Below the pieces are notes generated by a model. That model saw only the letters and a list, made by a program, of their open reading frames with translations. It was not told where the DNA came from and made no database searches. A program made the translations under genes and the position numbers. A stretch of DNA of 26,398 nucleotides from positions 1 through 26,398 of the forward strand of contig CAKSKB010000026.1 of assembly GCA_934464705.1 (NCBI GenBank), in the 5' to 3' direction. Below are positions 1 through 7,241 of the stretch, in pieces. Every line of letters begins with the position of its first letter. Position 1 is the stretch's first letter. This DNA is from an uncultured Clostridia bacterium. GTDB taxonomy: Bacteria; Bacillota; Clostridia; HGM11514.

Positions 1-10
1 ACAGGTTAAA

Positions 11-41
11 AAATAAATACACCGCAACAGTGTATTTATTT
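11..41 (-). terminator. Terminator after the tRNA-Ser pair
   Basis: Perfect 12-bp inverted repeat (AAATAAATACAC / GTGTATTTATTT) around a 7-base loop. Read on the minus strand it runs into a T-rich tail directly after the 3' end of the tRNA-Ser(GCT) gene. The stem is AT-rich, but its length and place fit an intrinsic terminator. Confidence 0.6.
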
Positions 42-43
42 AA

Positions 44-135
44 TGGCGGAGAAGGAGGGATTTGAACCCTCGCGCCGGTTACCCGACCTACGCCCTTAGC
101 AGGGGCGCCTCTTCGGCCAACTTGAGTACTTCTCC
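44..135 (-). tRNA. tRNA-Ser (anticodon GCT)
   Basis: Read on the minus strand this folds as a class II tRNA. The acceptor stem is GGAGAAG/CTTCTCC, followed by discriminator G and an encoded CCA. The anticodon loop CTGCTAA gives anticodon GCT, which reads AGC/AGU serine codons. There is a long variable arm as in serine tRNAs, and a T-arm with GGTTCAAATCC. It is the second gene of a two-tRNA unit; the other serine tRNA lies 31 bp upstream, so both are probably cut from one precursor. Confidence 0.95.
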
Positions 136-166
136 ATATTTGCCGCAGCACTGAAATTTATTAAAT

Positions 167-253
167 TGGCGGAGAGGAAGAGATTCGAACTCTTGGCTCT
201 TTCGAGTCACTGGTTTTCAAGACCAGCTCCTTAAACCACTCGGACACCTCTCC
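167..253 (-). tRNA. tRNA-Ser (anticodon TGA)
   Basis: Read on the minus strand this is a class II tRNA with acceptor stem GGAGAGG/CCTCTCC, discriminator G and encoded CCA. The anticodon loop CTTGAAA gives anticodon TGA, which reads UCA-type serine codons. A long variable arm and a T-arm with GTTCGAATC are visible. It is first in the pair and lies just downstream of a consensus promoter. Confidence 0.95.
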
Positions 254-265
254 ACAACATATGCT

Positions 266-294
266 ATTATACCATTAATTACGGTTTTTGTCAA
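266..294 (-). promoter_or_regulatory. Sigma-A promoter of the tRNA-Ser pair
   Basis: On the minus strand, TTGACA (289-294) and TATAAT (266-271) are separated by exactly 17 bp. Both boxes match consensus perfectly. The expected start of transcription is a few bases upstream of the tRNA-Ser(TGA) 5' end. Confidence 0.85.
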
Positions 295-319
295 TATGTT
301 TTTTCAATTTTTCTAACTA

Positions 320-358
320 TTTTTAAGCGAAATCGCCGGCTGCGGCTCAAAACGCTTT
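320..358 (-). terminator. Possible weak terminator after nagA
   Basis: Just past the nagA stop, on the minus strand, outer arms AAGCG/CGCTT and inner arms GCCG/CGGC can pair, followed by an A/T-rich tail without a clean T-run. The structure is interrupted, so this is a weak call. Confidence 0.3.
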
Positions 359-359
359 T

Positions 360-1496
360 TTATCCGCAGGTCACGTCCGCTTCCCCGCCGAATTTCTTTC
401 CGCCGATATACACATCGGTGACATTGAAATCACGGTCAACCATAAGAAAATCAGCGTCAAACCCTGTCTTGATTCTGCCCTTATTTTCAATCCCCATCGC
501 CTTTGCCGGGTTTGCGGACGCCATCTTTACCGCCTCGCCCTCCGGCACGCCCCACGAAATAAGATTCTTCACGCACTCTATTATCGGCGCGGTGCCGCCG
601 GCGATTGTGCCGTCGTGCTCACGGGCGATACCGTCCTTAACGATAACCTCATTGCCGCACTCCGAATACACCCCATCGGGCATTCCTGCCGCCATGACAG
701 AGTCGTTAATCACAATAAGCTTATCCGCCCCGAACATCTTATACGCCGCCTTGACGACTGACGGCGTTACATGAAGCCCGTCGCATATGATTTCAGCCAT
801 TGCGCCGAAGTCGAGCGCCGCGGAAATCAGGCTCATATTGCGGTGATGAAGCGACGGCATAGCATTGAACAGGTGCGTCACCTGTGTTGCGCCGGCTTCA
901 AATGCCTTCATACAGGTTTCATAGTCCGCCCCGGTATGCCCGAGCGATATTTTAACCTTACCGGCATGGGTTCTTATAAATTCGATTGCGCCGTCCGTTT
1001 CGGGCGCAACGGTGGTTACATATATACAGCCGTTGCCGCACTCGTTCACGCTGTCAAAATCTACCTCTTTTACCGTCCGCAGCCACTCCGCACGGTGCGC
1101 TCCCTTATGGCTCGCCGAAAGGTACGGCCCTTCCATATTCGCACCCAAAAGGTTTGCGCCCTCGGATTTTCCTGCTCGCTCGCCGATAAGCGCAACATAC
1201 CGCTTAAGGTCAGCCTCGAGATATGTTGCCGGCGCCATAAGGTACGAGGTTGTGCCGGTCGAAGCAAGATAACTGCCGATTTTATCGTATGCGGCAGCAT
1301 CCGCATTCGCTACATTATACCCCATAGCACCATGCATATGTATATTGATAAATCCCGGAATTATCCGCTTTTCGCCTACATCCGTGCCGCTTTCGTCAAA
1401 GTGACCGACTGCGGCGAACTTACCGTCCTCTACCTTAAGGTCGGCTTTTATCCAATTGAAATTCTCGTTTAATATAACTGCATTTTTAAACAGCAT
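360..1496 (-). CDS. nagA: N-acetylglucosamine-6-phosphate deacetylase
   Basis: This cytoplasmic enzyme removes the acetyl group from GlcNAc-6-phosphate to give glucosamine-6-phosphate and acetate, feeding amino sugars from wall recycling or mucin into glycolysis. The 378 residues match the family length. Visible metal and catalytic sites of the amidohydrolase fold, in order, are HMH (His53, His55), the metal-binding Glu122 in NMEGPYLS, His187 in LGHTGA, His208 in THLFNAMPSLHHR, and the catalytic Asp265 in INDSVMAAG. The ATG start follows a GAGGAG site at good spacing. It appears to be a single-gene unit; nagB is not in the window, but a GH3 hexosaminidase that could yield GlcNAc lies at 15478. 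Confidence 0.95.
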   Translation of the reverse strand: MLFKNAVILNENFNWIKADLKVEDGKFAAVGHFDESGTDVGEKRIIPGFINIHMHGAMGYNVANADAAAYDKIGSYLASTGTTSYLMAPATYLEADLKRYVALIGERAGKSEGANLLGANMEGPYLSASHKGAHRAEWLRTVKEVDFDSVNECGNGCIYVTTVAPETDGAIEFIRTHAGKVKISLGHTGADYETCMKAFEAGATQVTHLFNAMPSLHHRNMSLISAALDFGAMAEIICDGLHVTPSVVKAAYKMFGADKLIVINDSVMAAGMPDGVYSECGNEVIVKDGIAREHDGTIAGGTAPIIECVKNLISWGVPEGEAVKMASANPAKAMGIENKGRIKTGFDADFLMVDRDFNVTDVYIGGKKFGGEADVTCG

Positions 1497-1517
1497 AACA
1501 TCAGCTCCTCAGCTTTT

Positions 1518-1546
1518 ATTATACTACACTGTCGCACAAAATGCAA
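1518..1546 (-). promoter_or_regulatory. Promoter of nagA
   Basis: On the minus strand, TTGCAT (1541-1546), a 17-bp spacer and TATAAT (1518-1523), placed shortly before the GAGGAG ribosome site of nagA. Confidence 0.65.
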
Positions 1547-1552
1547 GGTCTG

Positions 1553-3055
1553 TTAGAAATAATTTATATTATAAACCGAAATCGGTATTGCGCCGTCGCC
1601 AACTGCAACCGCCTTGCCCACGAATCTGTACTTGCCGTACGGAAGGTTCCTCACAAGAATTTTTCCGCAGCAGCGCGTGGTATCGCCCGGATAATAAATC
1701 TGCCCTGCGCTTCCGGTTGCGGCAATACTGCCGTTTTCCGCATAAACGGTATACTGAAGGTCGGCGTTTTTCTCGTGCCGCACATAGTCGATTCCTATAC
1801 CTCTGCCGGTGAATTCCAGTTCAAATTCGGCGCCGCTGCAGTTTTCGGACTTCATATAGCCGTTACGGAAAAACCTCCTATAATAATCAAAATTTATGTT
1901 TTCATCTGCGCTTATGGGTTCGTATGTAACCTTTTCCCAATTGCCCTTAAGCTTAGGCAAGCGAGAGTTGAACGGAATCTCAACAAGTTCGCCGAAAACA
2001 TAGTCGCCGAAAGGCGCAGTATCGGGGTCAAGTTTCTTAAAAGCCTTCGACTTATTCGCCGTCAGCATTTCGATGACCCTATCGGCACAGGCAAGAGAGA
2101 GCCGAACCCTTAATGGTTTTTATCGGCTGATTTTCCCCAATACTGCGCAAACTCACTTGCCAATACACAAAGTATTAACTGCACTCGCTTGCTTGTCTTG
2201 AGAAAAATCGGCTCGATAAAAACTGTGCGCACCTTATGGCGTGAAAATTTTTAGTCATTTTTGGTGCGGAGGAAGCAGATAGGCGTTTGCCTTTCAATGA
2301 CGACAAGCCGAAAAGGGCAAAAATTTGCCGTCATAAGGCATTAAGGGTTCGGCTCTCTCTTGCCTAACCTTATGCCCGGCATTATTCGGGTGGACAAGAT
2401 CGCCCGTCAGGCTATCGGCTGCGTTCTGGCTCCAGCTGTATTTTCCTGCCTTTATGCCGTTCCACACATAATCGTTGAGGTTGACCTCGAAAATGCCGTA
2501 GGTCTTTGCGACATCATGAAAAGCCGCAATCGCATTTTCAACGCACCAGCCCTTATCAGCGCCGGCGTTAAGCGAAAGCTCCGAAGTTGTATAAACAAAG
2601 ATAATTACGGGGATTTTCGGCAGCATAGTGAGCTGACGGACGATTGTTTCCATTCTTTCGGAAATTTCCATGCCGCCCGGGCCTGCGTCATTCACGGCAA
2701 ATTCGACAAACACAACATCGGGGGTCGAGGCGGAATCAAGTTCCAGATTTCTCCTCATGCGGATCATACCGTCCTGAGAGTTTGTTCCGCCGATCGATGC
2801 ATTGCGCTCAATCACATTTTTATTAGGGAAATTCTTTTTGAAATAACCGTTAACAACGAGCGTTGACCAGCGGTCATCTTTGGTTGCCGCTCCGCAGCCC
2901 TCGGTTATCGAGCCGCCGAGAAAGCCGATTACCAAATCGCCGCTGTTATTATTAAGGTTGTCCGCTCCCCAGGTTCGTGTTTCCGCAGCGGAAACCGCCG
3001 AAATACCCGACAAAACGAGCGTCATTACAAGCAAAACCGCAACAATTTTTTTCAT
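1553..3055 (-). pseudogene. Secreted SGNH/GDSL hydrolase split by a MITE-like insertion
   Basis: One gene is broken into two reading frames. The upstream part (2294-3055) has a signal peptide (KK start, hydrophobic core, VSA-AE cut near residue 24), block I GFLGGSITEG (Ser49), a block II Gly near residue 89, FVEFAVND (Asn122) and the end of the domain DLVHPNNAGHK (Asp219, His222). Immediately after HKV the frame enters the 277-bp element at 2089-2365 and stops after about 23 foreign residues. Beyond the element the original frame resumes with ADRVIEMLTAN and carries a further beta-rich domain of about 170 residues, ending at 1553. Family members are secreted esterases, often acting on acylated polysaccharides. 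The start is the ATG at 3055, eight bases after AAAGGAG; an in-frame TTG lies two codons earlier. All catalytic blocks are upstream of the break, so a truncated enzyme might still form. Confidence 0.8.
2089..2365. mobile_element. MITE-like element, 277 bp, 27-bp perfect terminal inverted repeats
   Basis: The ends 2089-2115 and 2339-2365 are perfect inverted repeats, starting AGGCAAGAGAGAGCC. The 223-bp inside has no convincing gene. It interrupts the SGNH hydrolase gene between the HPNNAGHK motif and the ADRVIEML helix, which proves insertion into a once intact frame. No clean target duplication is seen: the flanks ATCGGCAC and AACCTTAT do not match, so either a few bases were lost or the duplication decayed. 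There is no transposase, so it would be mobilised in trans. Confidence 0.85.
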
Positions 3056-3093
3056 ATTCAAAACTCCTTTGCATATTTTTCTTCCTATATATT

Positions 3094-3122
3094 ATTATAA
3101 CAAAAAATCACCGCCCGGACAA
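3094..3122 (-). promoter_or_regulatory. Putative promoter of the SGNH hydrolase gene
   Basis: On the minus strand, TTGTCC (3117-3122), 17 bp and TATAAT (3094-3099). The -35 box falls in the loop of the adjacent terminator hairpin, a compact arrangement between two genes. Confidence 0.5.
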
Positions 3123-3135
3123 CGGTGATTTTTTT
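3102..3135 (-). terminator. Intrinsic terminator after the Abi gene
   Basis: Nine-bp GC-containing stem (AAATCACCG / CGGTGATTT), 9-base loop, T-run on both strands. It ends the Abi transcript on the minus strand and could also stop rightward transcription. Confidence 0.8.
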
Positions 3136-3191
3136 GATAAAACCTAACTATTTTTCGATTTGGAAAAACCGGGTTTCCGATTATCTGTACA

Positions 3192-4061
3192 TTATTTCAG
3201 AACTTCCGACCAGTTTTCCGGAAAGCCCATAAGTTCTTTTTTTACATTCGGATATTTATCAAAAAATACATCGAGCAAATCCACAAAATCATCCCAATGC
3301 CTGTCCTTCGGAAGAATATTGCTTAGGCAAACCAATGTCGCAAACACCCTCATGCTGCTTATGCCTTCTTTCGTGTACTGTTTATAAAGCGACGGCGTCT
3401 TTGAAAGATTCACATTATACAGCCTTCCGTAATGTGCGCATATATTTCTGACAAATGCAATATGCTCAATCCAGCTTTCAAGATATCTATAGTTAACTCC
3501 ATACATCTTCGCTATCGCTTTTTTGTCTTCCTGCCTCATATTTTTATAGAACTTTGACAATGTTCCGAAACTGAACAATTCGACTAAAGCATACATAGGA
3601 AGTTTATCTGTTTCATAATTATTCCTGAAATTTTTAACAAATGCTGCTTTGCTGTTTCTGTCTATCTCATTTTTTATTTCGTTCAAAAATACTTTATGGT
3701 ATTCTTCGTTATCAAAATTGCCGGAGTCTTCATACCCGAAATTACCGTACTTGCACGAAAAATAATTGGAAACACGGCACCTGAGATTTATTTCAACTTT
3801 TTCAATCTGAGCAAATAAGGCTTGTCTGAAATTGCAATTAAACAGATACAATTCCTTAAGTATATCAAATGTAACCCCGGGATAATACTTGCCGTTTTTC
3901 TCTTTAAGTCCTATACTATAGGCTTTTATGAATCTGAAATATGACACATCGTTCAAAAAAATTTTGGCTTCATCATCATTGGCAATAACAAGACCCAATG
4001 CTTTCAGATTTTGCAGCTGTTCATCTACGGGCATTGGTTTCTGATGTTTCTTTAGTTCCAC
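3192..4061 (-). CDS. Abi_2-family (AbiD/AbiF-like) abortive infection protein
   Basis: Resembles the Abi_2 family of phage-resistance proteins, which contain a HEPN-type RNase fold and stop cell growth on infection. Seen directly: the opening KPMPVDEQLQNLKALGL typical of the family, SYFRFIKAYS, the conserved basic helix EINLRCRVSNYF, and near the C-terminus FVRNICAHYGRLYN, whose R-x4-H pair (Arg205, His210 from the chosen start) fits the HEPN catalytic motif. About 289 residues. Start choice: GTG at 4061, eight bases after GGAAG, just before the conserved part; an upstream ATG at 4106 lacks a ribosome site and lies inside a leader hairpin. It has its own consensus promoter and terminator. Phage defence is a family-based inference; the trigger is unknown. 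Confidence 0.8.
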   Translation of the reverse strand: MELKKHQKPMPVDEQLQNLKALGLVIANDDEAKIFLNDVSYFRFIKAYSIGLKEKNGKYYPGVTFDILKELYLFNCNFRQALFAQIEKVEINLRCRVSNYFSCKYGNFGYEDSGNFDNEEYHKVFLNEIKNEIDRNSKAAFVKNFRNNYETDKLPMYALVELFSFGTLSKFYKNMRQEDKKAIAKMYGVNYRYLESWIEHIAFVRNICAHYGRLYNVNLSKTPSLYKQYTKEGISSMRVFATLVCLSNILPKDRHWDDFVDLLDVFFDKYPNVKKELMGFPENWSEVLK

Positions 4062-4088
4062 ATTGTTCACTTCCGCACAAATTAAATG

Positions 4089-4126
4089 ACCCGACATGGT
4101 CCGCATCGTTGAGAGGCGTGTCGGGT
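4089..4126 (-). promoter_or_regulatory. Leader inverted repeat of the Abi gene
   Basis: Eight-bp perfect inverted repeat (ACCCGACA / TGTCGGGT) with a 22-base spacer, just after the predicted transcription start and about 30 bases before the GTG start. It could be an operator or an mRNA hairpin controlling this potentially toxic gene. Confidence 0.5.
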
Positions 4127-4138
4127 TCTGTTACTCTT

Positions 4139-4167
4139 ATTATATGCTTTTTTCGCAAAAATGTCAA
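4139..4167 (-). promoter_or_regulatory. Consensus sigma-A promoter of the Abi gene
   Basis: On the minus strand, TTGACA (4162-4167), 17-bp spacer, TATAAT (4139-4144), all perfect. This makes the Abi gene independent of the azlCD operon ending just upstream. Confidence 0.85.
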
Positions 4168-4187
4168 TACTTTTTAAAAAATTCCAG

Positions 4188-4484
4188 CTAAATAAGCCCC
4201 GTAAGGTACGCCGCAAGGCATGAAATCACGGCGACAAATATAAGAGAGCGTTCAAAAAACGCCGATACGACCGCCACCGCAAACCCGGCTGCGGCGCACA
4301 AGAGGTTCTTACCCTCGCCGAAAACCGAAGGTATCGTCATCGCCGCAAGCACGGCATACGGAATATAGTTGAAAAACTTCTGCAAAAACGGGGATTCCAC
4401 TTTCTTTCTGAAAAGCACGAACGGAACCGCCCTTATCAAATAAGTCACGGCTGCCATGACGGCAACATACCAAAAAATTCTCAT
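4188..4484 (-). CDS. azlD: AzlD-type branched-chain amino acid export subunit
   Basis: Small inner-membrane partner of AzlC. The 98 residues hold about four hydrophobic segments, with the family motif TYLIRAVPFVLFRKK near the N-terminus (residues about 14-29) and PYAVLAAMTIPSVF in the middle. It overlaps azlC by four bases (ATGA), the usual sign of translational coupling, and closes the aconitase-to-azlD operon. AzlCD pairs export leucine, isoleucine or valine and analogues; that assignment is from the family, and specificity cannot be read here. Confidence 0.88.
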   Translation of the reverse strand: MRIFWYVAVMAAVTYLIRAVPFVLFRKKVESPFLQKFFNYIPYAVLAAMTIPSVFGEGKNLLCAAAGFAVAVVSAFFERSLIFVAVISCLAAYLTGLI

Positions 4485-5182
4485 TTCCGTTCACCCCTTG
4501 CCGATAAGTATGCGGAAACCGCCGCCGCCACTACCGACGAGATTATAACCGCAAAGCCGTAGCTGATGAATTTAAGCGCCGGAACAAAGTGAATTGCGGT
4601 CGAAATCGCCGCTGCGGCGATGACCGAAACCGTCACGCCCCTATCCCTTTTCATCGCCGGAACCACAATTGCGGTGAACATTCCGTAAATCGCAAGCCCG
4701 AGAGCCGCCACTACCGACGCCGGCAGCACGCTCCCTGCCGCCGCACCGACAAATGTTCCCGCAGCCCAGCCGATATAAGGCACCGTTGCAAGCCCATACA
4801 TATACCGCACATTAACCGACAGCTGCGTTGACGCCACGCCGAAAATTTCATCGGTTATAAACGCACTCAAAATCAGCCTATGGGGCGTTGTAAAGCTCGA
4901 ATCGAGCTTCTGCGAAAGCGTTATCCCCATAAGCGAATACCGAAGGTTTATGACTGCCTGTGTGAGCGCCATTTCAATCAGGCTCCCGCCGGCGGCAATC
5001 AGCGATATTCCGGCTACCTGACCTGCCGATGTGAGGTTCGTCATCGAAATCAGCAGCGCCGTTATCACATTAAGCCCTGCCGAAACCGCTGCTACCCCTA
5101 TCCCCACGGAAACCGCAAAATAGCCCAGTCCTATAGGCACCCCGGCGGCAATCCCCTTCAAAAACAAACTCCGTTTTTCCAC
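4481..5182 (-). CDS. azlC: AzlC-type branched-chain amino acid permease
   Basis: Large subunit of the AzlCD exporter. The 233 residues are mostly membrane segments. The conserved family start GIAAGVPIGLGYFAVSVGIG (residues about 10-29) is clear, as are NLTSAGQ and the LILSAFITDEIFG region. It begins with GTG, 11 bases after the isocitrate dehydrogenase stop, with a GGTG ribosome site, and overlaps azlD at its end. Its place behind 2-oxoglutarate-forming enzymes fits amino-acid metabolism (2-oxoglutarate and glutamate serve transamination of branched-chain amino acids), though this is inference. Confidence 0.9.
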   Translation of the reverse strand: MEKRSLFLKGIAAGVPIGLGYFAVSVGIGVAAVSAGLNVITALLISMTNLTSAGQVAGISLIAAGGSLIEMALTQAVINLRYSLMGITLSQKLDSSFTTPHRLILSAFITDEIFGVASTQLSVNVRYMYGLATVPYIGWAAGTFVGAAAGSVLPASVVAALGLAIYGMFTAIVVPAMKRDRGVTVSVIAAAAISTAIHFVPALKFISYGFAVIISSVVAAAVSAYLSARGERK

Positions 5183-5193
5183 CGTTTTTCACC

Positions 5194-6405
5194 TTACAAT
5201 GAAGCCTTTAATCTCTCGTTTACCGCAAGCAAAAATTCTTCCGTATTGACCTTTTTCTTATTCTCAAGGCTTGAGAGAAGGTAAAGGTCGCCGGTCATTA
5301 TGCCGTCCTCTATCGTTTTAAGCGTTGCCGCTTCAAGCTTATCCGCAAAATCCGAAAGCTCCGAAAGCCCGTCAAGCTCGCCCCTTTTGCGGAGCGCACC
5401 CGTCCATGCAAACAGCGTCGCAACGCTGTTCGTCGAGGTTTCCTCGCCCTTCAGATGCTTATAATAATGCCGCTGCACCGTTCCGTGCGCCGCCTCATAT
5501 TCATACACGCCGTCGGGCGACACCAATACCGATGTCATCATCGCAAGGCTTCCGTAGGCGGTGGCTACCATATCGCTCATCACATCGCCGTCATAGTTCT
5601 TGCACGCCCAGATAAAGTCCCCGTCGGAGCGGATTACCCTTGCTACGGCGTCATCTATCAATGTATAAAAATACTCGATACCCGCCTTTTCAAACTTGTC
5701 CTTATACTCGTTTTCAAAAATCTCCGCAAAAATATCCTTAAACCTATGGTCGTACTGCTTTGAAATCGTATCCTTCGTTGCAAACCACACGCTCTTTTTT
5801 ATATCAAGCGCATAGTTAAAGCAGCTCCTTGCGAAGCTCTCAACCGACTTATCCTTATTATGTATACCCTGCACGATTCCGTCGGAATCCGCAAAATCGT
5901 AAATCAGTTTTCTTGTTTCGTTACCGTTCTCATCCGTGCACAGAAGTTCGCACTTACTGCCCTTTTTAACCTGCATTTCCGTGTTTTTGTACACATCGCC
6001 GTATGCGTGCCTTGCTATCGTCATGGGCTTGGTCCATGTCGGAATATACGGCGTTATACCCTTTACGATTATCGGCGTTCTGAAAACCGTACCGTCCAGA
6101 ATCGCCCTTATTGTGCCGTTAGGGGACTTCCACATTTCCTTAAGGTTATACTCCGGCATCCTCGCCGCATTCGGCGTGATTGTTGCGCATTTTACCGCTA
6201 CGCCGTACTTCTTTGTCGCCTCCGCCGAATCGAATGTCACCTTATCGTCGGTTTCGTTTCTGTGAACCAGTCCCAAATCGTAATACTCGGTTTTGAGGTC
6301 GATATAAGGCGTTAAAAGAATATCCTTAATCATTTTCCAGATTACTCTGGTCATTTCGTCCCCGTCCATCTCGACGAGGGGTGTTTTCATCGCTATTTTT
6401 GCCAT
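5194..6405 (-). CDS. icd: NADP-dependent isocitrate dehydrogenase
   Basis: Oxidises and decarboxylates isocitrate to 2-oxoglutarate with NADP in the cytoplasm. At 403 residues it has the length and wording of the eukaryotic-like (type II) dimeric IDH class rather than the E. coli type. Visible sites: the N-terminal MDGDEMTRVIW, substrate-binding SPNGTIRAILDGTVFR (about residues 95-110), metal-binding Asp residues in TLIDDAVARV and NYDGDVMSDM, and AAHGTVQRHY near residue 310. The ATG follows AAAGGA at suitable spacing, 15 bases after the SGNH gene. With aconitase in the same operon it forms the citrate-to-2-oxoglutarate branch that many anaerobes use for glutamate synthesis rather than a full cycle. 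Confidence 0.96.
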   Translation of the reverse strand: MAKIAMKTPLVEMDGDEMTRVIWKMIKDILLTPYIDLKTEYYDLGLVHRNETDDKVTFDSAEATKKYGVAVKCATITPNAARMPEYNLKEMWKSPNGTIRAILDGTVFRTPIIVKGITPYIPTWTKPMTIARHAYGDVYKNTEMQVKKGSKCELLCTDENGNETRKLIYDFADSDGIVQGIHNKDKSVESFARSCFNYALDIKKSVWFATKDTISKQYDHRFKDIFAEIFENEYKDKFEKAGIEYFYTLIDDAVARVIRSDGDFIWACKNYDGDVMSDMVATAYGSLAMMTSVLVSPDGVYEYEAAHGTVQRHYYKHLKGEETSTNSVATLFAWTGALRKRGELDGLSELSDFADKLEAATLKTIEDGIMTGDLYLLSSLENKKKVNTEEFLLAVNERLKASL

Positions 6406-6420
6406 TTCGTCAAATCCTTT

Positions 6421-7236
6421 CTACCATTTCGCCCCGACATTATGCCACGGTGTACCGATAAATCCCGCCTGTGTGAAATCTTCGGGATTGTTTCTTATTA
6501 TATAGTCGATGTACGACATCACCATCTTCGCTGTAAGCTGATATCCTGCCGGGTTCATGTGCCCCCCGAGCATGAAATACTTGAGAAATGCAGCATCATG
6601 TACAGGAGAATATTCTCTCAAATCAATAACATATGTAAAGTCAAACATATCCGCAACCTTATATATAATCTCTCTGAAAAGGTCATATTTTTCTGCTCTT
6701 TCCGAGCCTTTATCCTTCTCCGAACGGGGCATCGTCATGAGGAAAAACCTGCCCTTGGGCTGAATTTTCTTATATCTCTGAATAATCTGTCCGTAGTAGC
6801 CGATAATTGTCTTTTTGTTATTGCGCCAGTCGTTTAGGTCGATGTCCGTTTCGTCGCCCATCTCGATTTCACCGGCAAGAATCCTTGTAACATCGTTCAC
6901 CCCGAGGGCTATTATATAGCTCTGCGCCGCTTTTTCGAGGTTCCAAAAACCGTTTTGCTCTGCAAAGCTTTCGCAGTATTCCTTTGCGGTCATGCCGCCC
7001 CTGGAGAAATTATAAACGGTATTCCCCATCGCCCTTGCCATATACTGCCCCCACGAATAGTAAAAAATATCGTGATAGCCGATATTGCCCTCATCGTCCA
7101 GCGACTGAAGCTCGCCCGACGACAAACTGTCGCCGACACATGCTATGGTTCTGAAAATTGCACACATGCCGCCGTCCGAAACTAAATTATCAAGCGGTTT
7201 TTCATTCTCTTTTGCGTAAAACTGCGTTACATCCAT
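6421..7236 (-). CDS. Cytoplasmic SGNH/GDSL-type hydrolase in the aconitase-IDH operon
   Basis: A 271-residue SGNH-fold protein without a signal peptide. Block I is ACVGDSLSSGE (Ser37), block II NFSRGGMTAKEY (Gly80), block III ALGVNDVTR (Asn114), and block V MLGGHMNPAGY (His226). The Asp normally three residues before the His is Leu223 here, so the triad is incomplete or another acid substitutes. It lies five bases after aconitase and 15 before icd, so it is co-transcribed with both. Substrate is unknown; a role in repair or turnover of an acyl or CoA-type ester is possible but only guesswork. It is not closely similar to the secreted SGNH gene at 1553-3055. Confidence 0.85.
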   Translation of the reverse strand: MDVTQFYAKENEKPLDNLVSDGGMCAIFRTIACVGDSLSSGELQSLDDEGNIGYHDIFYYSWGQYMARAMGNTVYNFSRGGMTAKEYCESFAEQNGFWNLEKAAQSYIIALGVNDVTRILAGEIEMGDETDIDLNDWRNNKKTIIGYYGQIIQRYKKIQPKGRFFLMTMPRSEKDKGSERAEKYDLFREIIYKVADMFDFTYVIDLREYSPVHDAAFLKYFMLGGHMNPAGYQLTAKMVMSYIDYIIRNNPEDFTQAGFIGTPWHNVGAKW

Positions 7237-7241
7237 CTTTT

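Noticed and set aside
418..1472. Plus-strand frames across nagA, and similar ones over the other minus-strand genes
   Set aside because: They mirror well-supported genes, lack ribosome sites and show no family features.
2081..2373. Target-site duplication of the MITE-like element
   Set aside because: The bases next to the two ends do not match at any length from 2 to 9; the vague likeness of CCTATCGGC and CCTTATGCC is not enough.
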